Assembly (NCBI RefSeq): GCF_024713975.1
Contig: NC_091112.1
Coordinates: 8,145,501 to 8,209,500 of the forward strand
Origin: Paralichthys olivaceus
Taxonomy: Eukaryota > Chordata > Actinopteri > Pleuronectiformes > Paralichthyidae
Direction: 5' to 3'
Length of the DNA stretch: 64,000 nt
Below the pieces are notes generated by a model that was not told the origin of the DNA, ran no database searches, and saw nothing but the letters and a program-made list of their open reading frames with translations. Of this stretch, positions 18,001 through 29,953 are shown piece by piece; position 1 is the first letter of the stretch, and each line of letters begins with the position of its first letter. The position numbers were made by a program, and so were the translations under genes.

Positions 18001-19614
18001 GACATGCACTGAAGCCCAGACATTTTGAAATGGTCCAGAGAGGCTGAGAACATCAGGTACTTGTTTACTTTAAACAACTGTATGATAGACATGACGGACA
18101 TGATATCATCCCACACGTGAGAGCAAATCACTTCTTCTGAGATAAGTGGTGTCGCTTGAGTCAGCAACTTCCAAACTTTAATTTACTGCAGTGGTTTGTT
18201 TTGTCTGGCGACCAGAGCTGGCGTGACTTTAGATTTCTCCTCACTTGCATTTCTCCATCACTGTGGCGGAAAACTAACTGAGAGAGGCTCAGTGGGAAAG
18301 TGATTGATTTAAATGTGAAGGGAAACAACTGCAGAATCTCAATTTGCCGCTTCGCTCCACCAGAGAAGCTGCTGTTTTTAATAATGTAAAGACTGAAGAG
18401 AGTGAAGATTGCAAACTAAGAATACATTTAATAATAAAATCCTTTTTCTGTTAACATTAAAATGATTAAATCTCATGCATCACATAAATTCATTTGAATG
18501 ATTAGTATAATGATTTTGTGATACATATTCTTGAAACAGATATTTTGCTGATTTATTTTTTTTAACCATAGCCTCCAACACACACTACAAGTGTGTTTAC
18601 TTTAGTAACTGGCCTAGAATGATTAAAAAAATTATATTTTGCAATTACCCAACACCTGAGAGGAGCCGGCAAAACAGAAAGGTGCTGTAGCCCTGGACGA
18701 AGGAGGAGAAGAAGGAGAAAATGCTGTTGATGGAGAGCGAGATGAGAAGAGACTGCCGACGGCCTATCCGGTCAGCCAGAGCCCCCCAGAGGAAAGCCCC
18801 TACCATCATCCCAAAATATACGATCAGACCTGAGGAGAAAGAGCAAAGAACATGTGACTGTTACTGATCTAAATGCAAAAAATGTTATTGTATTTGTTTG
18901 GGATCATTTTCAGCAGTGGATTAATACACATTTGATGCTTTACCACAGAGGCTTTGTATGTTGTGATTTACTCATGATCACACAGTAGCCTGGTGGTGTC
19001 TTACCCAGCATGCTTTTGTTCGGTTCAGACAGGCACATATCCTTCTCAGCGCTGGGGAGGACAAAGCCGACCACAAAGATCTCAACACCATCGGCCATGA
19101 GAGCCAGTCCCAGCACAAAGTACAGGGTCCACTGGAACTTCCCGTGACCACATTCTTGCAAAATGGTCTCGTACTGTTGAGCCAGCACCTCCTGGTCCTT
19201 CCTCCTCTCGGCCTCGGACACCCCGATATCTCTGAACTGCTGAGCGCCGACATCCACGGAGCCCGGCCCACCAGCCAGGCTGCCTTTGCCCGACTCAGCC
19301 CTGGGAATTCCTTGGTACTCGCCCTCGTAGATCTCATCATCCTCATCGTGACCCTCTGTGGAGTCACTGTGGCCGCCCTCATCGTCATTGGCCGCCTGGC
19401 TGTCTCCACGGTAGTAACCTCCATCCTGGCTGCCCTGCACTGGGTAGTCGTCGTCATCGTCCTCTTCAAAGCGACTGTAGGAGCGCTTGCTGTATTCATC
19501 GGTCATCCGATCCACTGAACGCCCAACCTTCTTAGAAGCTTGCCGCTTGACCTCTTTGGCAATGTCTTTGGCACCTTTAATGAAGGCAGTCCGGTTTTGG
19601 TAGCCTTCCTCCAT
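12043..19614 (-). CDS. sv2a: Synaptic vesicle glycoprotein 2A, 737 aa, 12 coding exons
   Basis: Major-facilitator-family membrane protein of synaptic vesicles that modulates regulated neurotransmitter release. Exons (- strand): 19614-19005, 18829-18649, 17913-17762, 17411-17278, 17131-17042, 16916-16809, 16203-16115, 16029-15865, 15768-15635, 13354-13148, 13061-12902 and 12226-12043; phases close exactly. The N-terminus MEEGYQNRTAFIKGAKDIAK marks it as SV2A rather than B or C. A cytoplasmic acidic region (about 50-105, with EGHDEDDEIYEGEYQGIPRA) precedes TM1 at about 160-190. MFS motif A is visible as GALADRIGRRQ and again as LLMDKIGRLRM. The large luminal loop of pentapeptide type (about 470-595) keeps three N-glycosylation sites, N493, N543 and N568. 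Human SV2A is 742 aa. The start at 19614 is chosen by homology over an in-frame ATG eight codons upstream. Repeats sit in introns 2, 3, 6, 9 and 10; nothing in the coding exons looks damaged. Confidence 0.95.
14578..14766 (+). mobile_element. tRNA-derived SINE copy in sv2a intron 9
   Basis: The head carries a box A-like GTGGATCAGGAGGTAGAG and a box B-like GGTTTGAGCTCC at tRNA spacing. The body is the teleost SINE-type CAGTGTCCTCGG block, and the tail reads GAGTGGTTGTTAAGACTAGA, then TGCAGTCCATTTAC. It is antisense to sv2a and diverged, so probably old. Confidence 0.6.
16638..16705 (+). repeat. Fragment of inverted-repeat family A in sv2a intron 6
   Basis: It starts TTAAAGGACCAGTGTGTTGG and continues with an AACTAGTGGTGAGGTTG block. 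This matches the terminal sequence of the fuller copy at 48026-48306. The other end is not recognisable. Confidence 0.4.
17597..17700 (+). repeat. Fragment of inverted-repeat family D in sv2a intron 3
   Basis: It contains GACATTTTGGGAAGTATTC and then GATTGACACCACTCCCATG, corresponding to the left end of the family that also gives the 334-bp element at 9579. Confidence 0.45.
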
Positions 19615-19745
19615 TTTAAAGAGGTTCAGGAGACACACAGGTGGTCAAAGGTTGTGTGAAGAGGCCTCCTGAACGTTCAGGATAAACCTCCGAGATTTGA
19701 AGAGTTGACTTTCAGTTCACTCGACTGACAACAGGCCTTTCTTGT
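19615..19745 (-). other. sv2a: 5' UTR part of the first coding exon of sv2a
   Basis: On the - strand a polypyrimidine tract ending in TTCTCCAG lies just before 19745, a plausible 3' splice site. About 130 bases of leader then precede the start codon at 19614. This fits the mammalian SV2A arrangement of a noncoding first exon spliced to the start-codon exon. Confidence 0.5.
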
Positions 19746-22700
19746 CTGGAGAAAAAGTGGAAATAGAAAGTAGTCAGTGTTCTTTTTATCATCCAGTCAT
19801 GTCAAGGAAAAGATAAAGGATACTTTTGGTGCAACACTACACATTTCTGGTGACCTGTGAACACTTCTTGTTGGAAAGTTGATCAAACATCCAGAAAAAG
19901 CATGAAGAATCCCAAAGAGATGCAAAACAAATACAAAGAAATTGATTTGAAATTACTGCAGAACTGAAGGGATTTAAAACGTCAATGAAAACACACAAAA
20001 CTGAAAAATTATGAAAATTATCATATTTTGTGTAAAAAAAACCTCTCAGCACCCTCAAGACAAAATGTCTCCTCCCGGAAACTGCTAAAACACCACAAAC
20101 AAGCCTTTCCACACTACACCTGTTGCATTTCCACATCTGCCCAGCATGTGCTCTGTGCTGAGTCACAGACGGACCCGAGCAGTAACTTACAGGACGAGAT
20201 ATCGAGGCCTTCACTGTGAGGGTGATTTGTAATGTTTTTGTCACGGAGGTGCCTCGGTGAAGAGCTACAGCACATCACCATGACTGGAATCTAATGTGAC
20301 TGAGATAATGATGCAGAGGATGAGACACTAGTTTGTGATGAAAGAACATCACTGTAAGGTCTTTTCTGTTTATGCTTTCATCCGATAATGCACGTTGACA
20401 TCTCTTCATTATGTCATTTAAAGGCCGCAGAATCCTGCACTAGAATGTAAATTTGTGACTGTAGCGTTAAATGTCAGGTTTGAAAAATATTACACTAACA
20501 TTATCAAAGGAAAAACATAAAGTTCACATCGTGGATTAATCAAATAAAAGCCGTAAACATTCCTAAATTGAGAAACTGAACAACTACGGGTGTAGAGGCA
20601 ATGTGCAATAAAACGAATGAAGCTTGAAATTGAGAAGAAGCTACAAATTGATGTCCATTGTATGTGTCTGCTGCAGTCTCACATCGCCTCTTTGAAAAAA
20701 CACTTATCCTGAAGATCATAAAATCCCCTGACTGGTACAGTTCCGTGTTGATACCCACATCAATATGTTTCTGTATTAAGACTCCATGAGCCTCGGGTCA
20801 GCGTGGAATAAAACAACATGTCACTTTGAATTTGCGGTGCAGGGAAACAATAGACAGAGAATGAGAAACATCTCTGCAGAGCTCACTGTGGCCAAAACAA
20901 GGTCTGACAGGTTCTAATAGACATGACGGAGCTTTAAATGTTTAAAGGTTGCTACGAAGCATTTAATACAAGTCCACAGGTACAGGGCTTACCCATGTTC
21001 TCCCTACATTTAAATGTCAACCTATTCTCTGTAAATTTCATCTCCACGCTCCTAGAAAATAATTCCGAGGGAGAATGAATGAACCGTCACTATCTTCTTA
21101 TTTATTTCTGTATTTTTAACTTAACACTAGACAGTAAGTTTGGCTTAACAATGTCAGCCTTTAAAACCTCTACCGTGAGGAATAACAGAACAAAAGAATA
21201 TGGCTCTTTAAGTTGTTTGAAATCCCCAAGTTAAGACAAATAGGCAACCAAGTGTCCTCAGTGAGAGTTTCAGCTTTAAATATACAATAGGACGGGTAAA
21301 TGTTTATTTTAATCGGCTCCTTAAAGTCAGATTAGAGAAGATATGAAAGAAACTAAATCCTTTCTGTCTGCCGAAGTGAATTGGAAAGTTTGTCTTCAGG
21401 CAAACCTTCAGCTCTACAATGAATTTAATCGGTGACACCAGTAAAATAGCATCCTTGTTTGTTTAAAGGTGCAGATAAAGCAAACATAAGTGTCTGTTAA
21501 TGAGTGGGCCAAATTTGATATAATATTGAGATCTTATTTATAAATTGTTTAAGGGTGGTTTTTTCATTGTTTCATGGGCGCAGTTTTTTATTTTACTGAT
21601 AATTTCTCAACAGTCAATCCTTTCACCTTGCAAGATGTAAGGAAATAGTGACAGAGGTCTATGCCACTATTTCAGAGCCATTTTGTCTAAAACCTAAAAA
21701 TATCCACTTTGTTAAACATTGATAGAAAATATTTGATGTCTGTCCTCAAAAACAGGATGTAAATGGGTTAGGGTTAGGGTTAATCCACAGTTGTCGATCC
21801 ACAGTAACCGATCATTTCTGTAAATAGCCTAATTCCTTCAACTCTAGATATACTAAGAAATACACCACCATCTGTATCCTGCTCGATATAAACACATGGT
21901 TAATTTGTTTGCATTCAATTTAACTCGGATATCATCTCTCATCATGTGGCCGCAGATCCTTCGGTGTCAGCGGCAGATTTACTGGCACAGATCGGAGGAG
22001 CCCCACCAGGCCCGGTCGTCCAGGCTAAACTGTGGGAGCCTAAACTAATGATGTCTCAGATGGAGCCACTTACAAGCCTGTAATCACTATGGCTTCCAAA
22101 ACACAAGCACACGAGCCGGTGTAAAATAAAACGAGCATATGGAGCCGTGAGCGAGCGATAAAACACATCAGAGCTGTTTTAAAGCCATAAAACACACCAT
22201 ACACATACTCTACCTGTTCTTACACTTTGCCTCATGGCAAAATGGAGGAGAAAGCACAGGTGTAACTAACATTATTAACCACGGTTCAGTTATATTTAAA
22301 TGTCTCAGTATAAGAATGCAGGGCTCTTAAACTGAAGCAGCTAAATGTAAGTCAGCCATCTTTAATTTTGTTATTTACACTTGCTGCGACGTGTCAAAAT
22401 ATCAGTTGCGATTTAAACAAAAAAAGTAAAACAGTGACTTGGATGAAGCTACATCTTATTGCACCTACAACTGTTTTAAATTATACAAATGAAGTGTCAT
22501 TACCTCCAACAAGGTTTTCACTACTGTCCATTTGTTTGTTGGTTGGTTGGTTTATAAGCAAGATTACAGAAAAACAACTAGACAGACTTCCAGGGAACTT
22601 AGTGAATGGATACAGATCACTTTCTTCAACATTGTGAAATAGGCCTTTTTTCAACATTTTCAATTACTTCTCAGAGAAGAAATCTTAATGAAGATATTCA

Positions 22701-24405
22701 TGAGACTGATATTTATGGGTGTGTCCATATTCATTATTCATTATCAAGTAAAATAATGAGTCTCAGTAGGAATAATCTTAAATACCAACCACAGTAAATC
22801 AATAGACATTTAAGGCCATTTGATGCATATTAAAGACACACCACACATCCCTTTAGATTGATAGATGTTGAAATAATGTAATAAAACGCAACCACAGTAG
22901 AAAAACCACAAGACAACAATAGAAAAGGATAAAACAGTGACTGAAAACGTGTCTGTCTTCTGCTATCGCCTGACAATGAATTAGCCTCTATGGGCAATGG
23001 ACGATATGTGGGTTTATTTTGTAGACAACAGATATCTGGACCAAGACTCGTTTTACAGCCTGACTGGTTTCTTTTGTAACACGAGTGGGACATTAGGCAG
23101 ATAAATTTAAAAAGCCGACAGCCGATGCATTTCATTCAATGTGTTCCACGTCTTTTCCTCTCCACTATTTAACTGCACAGCCAAATGTGATTGGTAAAAC
23201 TAGATATGTTATCCAGAAAGCTTCCAATTCTCTATATTCAAATGCAGAATCTGTTTATAGAGAATAAAAACATATATTCTGAAGTAACATCTCATTGTGC
23301 ATTCTAGATTTTTACATTGAACAAATGCCCTTGTGTCATTTTTATGTATTTTGTACAACGTTCCCTCATGGATCTTTAATTTTAACCCTTAAACAGGAGT
23401 GCAAACATTAGTCCTGCAAGCAGAGGCTTCTTATACCCGTGCATCCCACAGAGATAAAGCCTCGACTGCCTCAAAGAAAAGGCCTAAAGCCCACTTTCCC
23501 CACTTTCTCATCCCATCCATTCCCATTTCGCTGTCAAGTTGACAGCATCTCCACGGCCCCACGCCGCCTGCAACACACACAGCCCTGTCATTGAAGGGGC
23601 GAGAGGAAGGCCTGAGGATGAGGAGGATGGAGGATGGAAAATTATTGCTCCCTGGTCTCTGTTTGAAAAAAAAAAACATTCTTTCTTCACCCTTGTTCAA
23701 AAATCAATCAGCATCAGTTTATCACTTGCTTCCATGGCTGAGCAGAGCAGATAGCCATCACATCTCATGCAGGAGAGCTTATAAAGGCAGGGGGAGGTTT
23801 CTATCAGTCAAATGTCGTGATGATTAACAGGGACACCTGAAGATATCATCGCATCAAGAGGAGCAAACAACCCCCAACCCAGATTTAAAAAATCTTATTA
23901 TGGGCTTTAATTCTGGCCTGTTCCAATATCTGAGCTTCTTGCGAGGATTGTTTCTCATAAATGGTAATTATGTGGGAATCAAATGAAAATGTCTGATTAA
24001 ACATGCATAAACTGAACGATCCAGTCAGCTCTCAATTGTCCTCAGTGAAAAAAAGGCCTCGTCGATTACACAGCAGCACAAATATACGACAGCATTGCAA
24101 ACCTGATGATAAATAGCCAGTTTGTGTTCTCGCTCCCTCGCATCTGTCCCTCATTCTTAGAAATCTCAGCCAACACCAGCATCTGGTCACGACTCGGATT
24201 AAATCATATATAGTCTTGATTCACAAAATCGATCCCGATCGCTGTGTGAAGCCCAACGACAGGAGAACACGCCCATCACCTCTTCCTCGTGATGATGTCT
24301 CAACACCGGAGAAGAAAATAAAAAGATAAAAAAAACAAAATCCCAGACGCCATCGGCTGCTGAAGACACTGTCTCCACATTTGGGTTTTTTTTTTTAAAT
24401 CTCAC
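19746..24405 (-). other. Probable large first intron of sv2a; no genes seen
   Basis: About 4.7 kb without a credible coding frame on either strand. It contains one family C repeat (22498-22730) and a short TTAGGG run near 21768. If the noncoding exon proposed at 24406 is right, this is intron 1 of sv2a. Confidence 0.4.
22498..22730 (+). repeat. Interspersed repeat, family C, diverged copy
   Basis: The head reads TTACCTCCAACAAGG, followed by a TTTGTTTGTTGGTTGG stretch and an ATTACAGAAAAACAACTAG block, matching the reverse complement of 931-1168. The distal part (GAGACTGATATTTATGGGTG) matches the copy at 34288. Confidence 0.5.
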
Positions 24406-24560
24406 CTTCAGTTCCTGCGACGCTCGGTGCCTCCTCAGCGCGGAGATGGTGGTGATGAAGGATGAGGATGAGGAGGAGGATGAAGCCGTACGAGGCTGTT
24501 GCTGCGAAGCGAGTGATGATGCTGGGCAGGCTGAAGGAAGGAGAGAGAGAGAGGGAGAGA
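24406..24560 (-). promoter_or_regulatory. sv2a: Candidate 5' noncoding exon and promoter region of sv2a
   Basis: On the - strand GGAACTGAAG|GTGAGAT at 24406/24405 is a good 5' splice site at the end of a CG-richer stretch that contains no start codon in a useful frame. It would join to the acceptor at 19745. A GA-rich microsatellite at 24539-24575 marks its upstream side. The exon's 5' end is not defined, and the assignment rests on splice-site quality and gene order only. Confidence 0.4.
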
Positions 24561-24575
24561 GAGAGAGAGAGAAGC
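24539..24575 (+). repeat. (GA)n microsatellite
   Basis: An interrupted GA dinucleotide run in the putative sv2a promoter region; the other strand reads CT. Confidence 0.85.
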
Positions 24576-24599
24576 CCACGCCATCCATCCATCCACACA

Positions 24600-25972
24600 C
24601 ACTGTGATGCGCAGGGGTCCCCTCCCCCCATGCAAAAAGGAAAAACCTCACGAGCACATTAACGCCTTCATATCTGGAGGGTTTGTCGCAGATTGTGTGC
24701 ACATCTGCGCCAAACCCCCTTTTTAAACTCATCTGGCGCTTTGTCCGCATCCAGAGGCTCATGTGAGGTTTGCGCATCAAATGATTACAAACGCATTTCT
24801 CATCAATTACATTTATAACTGTGTATGTTCCATGCATCCTCTCACACATGCGCACCCAAACACCTCGATGTCCCCTCCTCTGATTTTTACCAATTCACGA
24901 TTTAACGCACGTTGGAATTAAAATCGTGCGCACAGGCAGCACACACACACACACACACGTGCGAGCACACCTGACTCCGGTTGTCATGCCAACCACTTGC
25001 CATATTCTTGATCCCCTTTCACTGCATCAAGTCTTTGCCACCAACACACGCGAGGATTCCCTGACAGAGTAATGCACCTCTTATAAACCGTTTATATATA
25101 ATGTGCAGCAGGACCTTTGTCTGTACGGCTCCAGCTGGGAGGAAAATGATGGAAACTGTGAAGATGCTTATGACAAGAAAAAGCCTGAAACTAATTCCTG
25201 TGGTTGTTAATGATCTGCAGGTTTTATTGGATGGTGTGAGAGGGGGGGGGAAAGAAACTCTTTTACCATGTGTCCATGTCGTCAGAAAGAATGGAGCAAA
25301 ACAAACTGCTCTGGCTTCTGCTCCTTGAGCCAGTGGTTAATTTAAAAGTAAGAGTAAAGTGCACAGTGAACAAACCCATTAGTATTGTTGCTTAAGCAGG
25401 TGAGATGTAAACTTCACATGTTGAGATCATCTATTATATCTAATTGTTGTGTTTGAGTACAAAACCTAATGCTACTTAGTTTATCAACATGATTAAGTAG
25501 CATGATGTTTTAGAGAATTGCTAACCGACCCAAAAATTACTTTGACCACCATCTGGAGAGGACTTTTTAAGAGCAGTTTGGATTTGCGCCAAACATAAGT
25601 CCTCTAAATATGTCTGATTTTTTTCATCACGATCGATGAATTATTCTGAGAAATCAACAAAAATGTTGAAAAGTAACCCATCTTGCTATGTTAAAGAAAA
25701 ATAAACCTTAGGTCAGGCCCCATCCCTACACAAAATTTTGTGTAATCCTGTTGACAAAGTAACACATGCAGAAGAAAATTAGCTCAAAGATAATACTAAT
25801 GGTTAGGATAGACCTATATACAGTTGATGGGATGGAACTATTCTACTTAATTTCTGCTGCATCTTGTGATATAAAGATTTTTTTTTACATTTATTTAAAA
25901 GTTAAAAATTTTAGCTCTTCTGTTTTACAGAAATAAAAAAATGTCCAATGATCCAAAACTTGTACTAAAAAC
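24600..25972. other. Spacer between sv2a and sf3b4; no genes seen
   Basis: The left part lies upstream of the putative sv2a first exon and has a short CA run near 24942-24959. The right part is AT-rich and ends at the sf3b4 polyadenylation signal. No recognisable coding frame. Confidence 0.5.
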
Positions 25973-25978
25973 TTTATT
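25973..25978 (-). other. sf3b4: Polyadenylation signal (AATAAA on the - strand) of sf3b4
   Basis: TTTATT on the given strand, 147 bases beyond the stop codon at 26125. Confidence 0.65.
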
Positions 25979-26124
25979 CACCAAAAGGTCTTTCATCTGT
26001 ACAATGACCAAAGAAATACAAAGAGGTGGTTAAATTATTCTGGCGATAACAAATTTAAGTAGATCTGAAGATGTTAAAAATAAAAAAGCAAAAAGAGACT
26101 CCTTTTTCTGCCGTCTGCGGAGGA

Positions 26125-29100
26125 CTAGGGGGGCATGGGTGCTCTCATGGGAATGCGTGGTGGGACACCAGGGGGTCTTGGTGGCATCGGAGGTCCTCTC
26201 TGGAAGCCAAACGGAGGTGGACGTGGAGGACCGGCTCCGTAGCCGGGTGGAGGCATGGGTGGAGGACCTCTCATACCTGGAAGCACAGGTGGACCTTGCA
26301 TAAGACAACAAGTGGCCAGAACAAGAGAATACCTCCCTATGTTGAATGTCTATGTTGTCTGTGTCGGGCTGAATGATATCACCTGTGAGTCGTGTTGGAT
26401 GATGCAACGAAGGCAGACTGAATCATAATATTAAAATGTAAATTAAAAGATGAGACGAAAGCACTGAAGCTTTCATCTGTGCTACTTAATCGTTTTAAAG
26501 ATTGTAAATCCTAAACAAGCTTTGTCGATACTCTTGACATTTAAAAGCGCTGTAAAACCTCAGGGGGAGATGGTGAGACGAGGAGCCGCCAGGAACGAGA
26601 GAACGTGGAATATTGATTTTACAAAGCGAGTTGTGGTGAATATGTTTAGCTTCAGCATTGAATTGGGATCATTTAACATTTAAAAGTTCCACATCAGCCA
26701 TAATTAACTCAACTGTGTCTCATCTTATCTTGTTCGACCTATAGAGGACAAAAGACCACCCCTCACTCCATTCATCAGTCTTTACTGCTGTTCAATGGTT
26801 GGACAACAAATTTGGTTACAGTCGTCATGGTAACGTGGGTATGTGTCAATACTAAAAATCATTAACGCTATTTTGCATAATACAGATACAAGGAGGAAAG
26901 ATTATTGACCGTTAGTTCTTTTACAGAATTTTTTTTTTTTTAAATCAAAAGTATTTTTCTTTTTAATAGCAGACTGTTAGTGAGGTTTAAGAGGCTTTTA
27001 TTTAAAAACAAAGAAACACAGCGCTCACCCATGGGAGGTCCATATGGTGCTCTGGGTGGCATGCCCATAGGAGGGGGAGGGGGCATGCCAGGAGGCAGCG
27101 GTGCACGTTGCTGATTTGATCCTGGAGGAGCAGGAGGAGGCACCATGCCAGGAGGAGCGGGAGGAGGCATGGGCATCTGTGGCATACCTGTGTGACAGAA
27201 GCAATGAAGTTTGCTGTGTTTACATCATATGCTGGAATAAACTGCTATGACTTGAAAATATAAGTCCAGTCAAACCAAAATAATACAGAGAATCACAACT
27301 GCAATTTATGGGCAAAAAGCTTTTTAAACAAACAATTGATTTCTGATATTAAATGTCCGTCAGATTTACTCACTTACTTCATTCATTATGTAACTTTTAA
27401 CAAGTCATTACCTGGATGCATGCTGCCAGGAGGGAAGGGTGGTGGGCCGGGTGGGGGTCCACCGCCACCACCCTGTGAGCCTGGTGCCCCTGCGTTTGGA
27501 GGCATGGCCATAGAGGGGGGCATTGATGGAGGCATCGATCCAGGAGGTGGAACAGGAGGGAAAGCACCAGGGGGTGGCATGCCTGAACAGAAACAAGTTG
27601 TATGTACAATATAAATTATAATTTCAAATTACAACAGTTAAGCCGTTTGACTGATTAACAAATAAAACATACAAATGTTGCTGATTACAGCCCAATGAAA
27701 CGTAACCAAAGGAAATAAAGGCACGCTAAAGATTTAGATGTAAGACTTTGCCACAATATTGTGTTTTTGTACCAAGGTAGGAACACTTACCTACCAGACA
27801 TTTTATACTTTGTTAAAAAAAAAAGATTTTTGGATTAGACTGGTTGAGAGTCCAGCAACAGTCTTGTATATCCAAGAGGAAATTAGCACTGGACAACAGG
27901 AGGAAACGTAACTTACAAAAAACACAAAGCGAACAAAGATATACAGATACGACTACTACTACACACCTCTTTGTTTCACCATATAATATTTTCTACAGGC
28001 TGTGCCCTGATATTATCAGGTAGTAGTTGCTTTCTCATTCTTAGATGATAACTTAAAATGTTCCACGACATGAATAGTGCAGGTAAAAAAAGTCCTACTG
28101 AGGTGGATGGAAACGAAGGACATCTTACACTGTTTAACATCTACCTTGCATAACAACTCTCATTCATTCATACCTGGCATGGGCATCCCAGCTCCCATTG
28201 AGGTCAGGACCGGTGTCGGAGCGCTCAGTGGCGGGGGAGCGTCTGCAAACAGCTGGTGAGGCCTGTCTGCCTGGGAGAGAGGGTTCTGTGCAGCCAGGAG
28301 TCGCTCTGCAGCTGAGCCGTGTCGCTCTCCCTTCGAATCCTTTTTGAAGGCGTAGGACACTGTGATGGGCCTGTTGCAGAGGTACTGGCCGTTCATTGCC
28401 TCAATAGCAGCATCTGATGCGTCAAAGCTGGCGAAATTGATGAAAGCATAACCTTTGGAGTTGCCAGTGTCCGGATCTCGCATGATCTTTGGCGTCTGCA
28501 GGATTACGCCAAAGGCACTGAATGTATCGTAGAGCAGTTTCTCGTCGATTTCCGGGTCCAGGTTACCAATGAAGATGTTTGCTCCCACATCCAAGTTTTT
28601 GTTGTGCGCCGAGGCCTTATTAACTCGAATTGGTTTGCCATAGAGCTTTATCATATTCATGATCTTGATGGCATAGTCAGCATCCTCTTCACTGAGGAAC
28701 TCCACAAAGCCATAACCTGAGGAGAAAGATAAAACTTTCAGCTCCATAATTGTGATACATGTAGGCTTAATGAGTGTTTTTCCATCCACATCAGACATGT
28801 TGCTATCTTACCAACCAAAGGTTTAATTCATGTTGTTTGATACTCACCCTGATGTTGGCCTGTGACTCTGTCTTTGGGCATGTGTGTGTTGACCACAGGA
28901 CCAGCCTGCAGGAAAAGCTCCCATAGTAACGGCTCGGATACTTTCTCATCCAAGCCGCCAACATAAACAGTGGCGTCTGAAAAAAAATTAACAAATTTTA
29001 AAGTCCGAATACAAATCAGTTGAGATGCATACCGCCTGGTTGGTGGTGGTTTACATACTTATCATGTAAAGATATCAAATACCTGCTTGTCACAGGTTCA

Positions 29101-29953
29101 ATTTAAAAGATGATGTTAGCTATTCATTGTTTAGAATCACTGCAAAATGAATACTGTGCAGAGCATTAATTTGAACTCTGGTTAACCATGACATAGCTTT
29201 GTACTTAATTTTGGCATTTAACAGAGTAAACAATTACATTTTAGTAAAGTTATTAACTACACAATTGGACTTTTGCATAACATAAACATGTCACATTTTA
29301 ATATAATGCTAAGTATCTATTTTGTTTATAAAGGATGATATAAGCAACAATGACACTAGCTACTGGAATTGTCAATGGAAACAGTCTGGCCTAACATCCA
29401 TGATAATAACACTGAAGACTCCATATCTCCAGCCTTAGCTTCAAAACATACTATGTAAAAGCACACTGGACAAAACGACACCAAAGTACAATGATACACA
29501 CAAGTTTGATCATTTTTTTAGTCAGTCAAACAGAAGAAGCTGTTAGCTCTAACTAGTTAGCTTGATGGGCTAGCTGCTAGCCACTTACAACGTAGCCCTT
29601 CTTCTGATATGCTAACAACAAGAACCGCCACAGTTAACAAATCAATGAATAAAATCAGGGGCACGTCTGACTTCTTCAGCAGCAAGTAGAAGAGAGGAGA
29701 TAAAATAAAACAATTCGACTAAGGAGGTTAAATTAGCGGCAAACAAAGCTAACGACGACTGAGCACTTCCATGTGATCGAGTCGTTGTTGAACGATCGCT
29801 AACGCGGCGGCCAACGAGGCTAAGCCCACCCGGGTGAGGATTTTAAAGTGTGGCGCACAAACAGGTTCATACACGAGCCACACGACGGAACGAAACGTGG
29901 ATTAAAATGGAGAAGTTACCTTGGTTTCTTTCTGAGATTGGTCCCGCTGCCAT
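26125..29953 (-). CDS. sf3b4: Splicing factor 3b subunit 4 (SAP49), 395 aa, 6 coding exons
   Basis: U2 snRNP component in the nucleus; the family protein binds SF3B2 (SAP145) and contacts pre-mRNA just upstream of the branch point. Exons (- strand): 29953-29920, 28976-28848, 28716-28174, 27582-27412, 27187-27029 and 26276-26125. The N-terminus [20 protein letters not shown] is the same as in human. RRM1 (about 13-91) has VYVGGL and GYGFVEF; RRM2 (about 100-179) has IFIGNL and GYAFINF. The rest (from about 205) is rich in Pro, Gly and Met, encoded by exons 3-6. Human is 424 aa; the difference lies in this low-complexity tail, where the human His-rich stretch is missing. Every intron is phase 1, so exons 2-5 are each a multiple of three bases. 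Only 34 coding bases are in exon 1. Confidence 0.96.

Noticed and set aside
21768-21782. GGGTTAGGGTTAGGGTTAA as an interstitial telomere
   Set aside because: Only two to three units; too short to be more than chance or a minor microsatellite.
24199-24855. 218-codon - strand frame near 24.5 kb
   Set aside because: Ser/Leu runs come from the GA/CT microsatellite and there is no recognisable domain; better read as a noncoding exon and promoter of sv2a.
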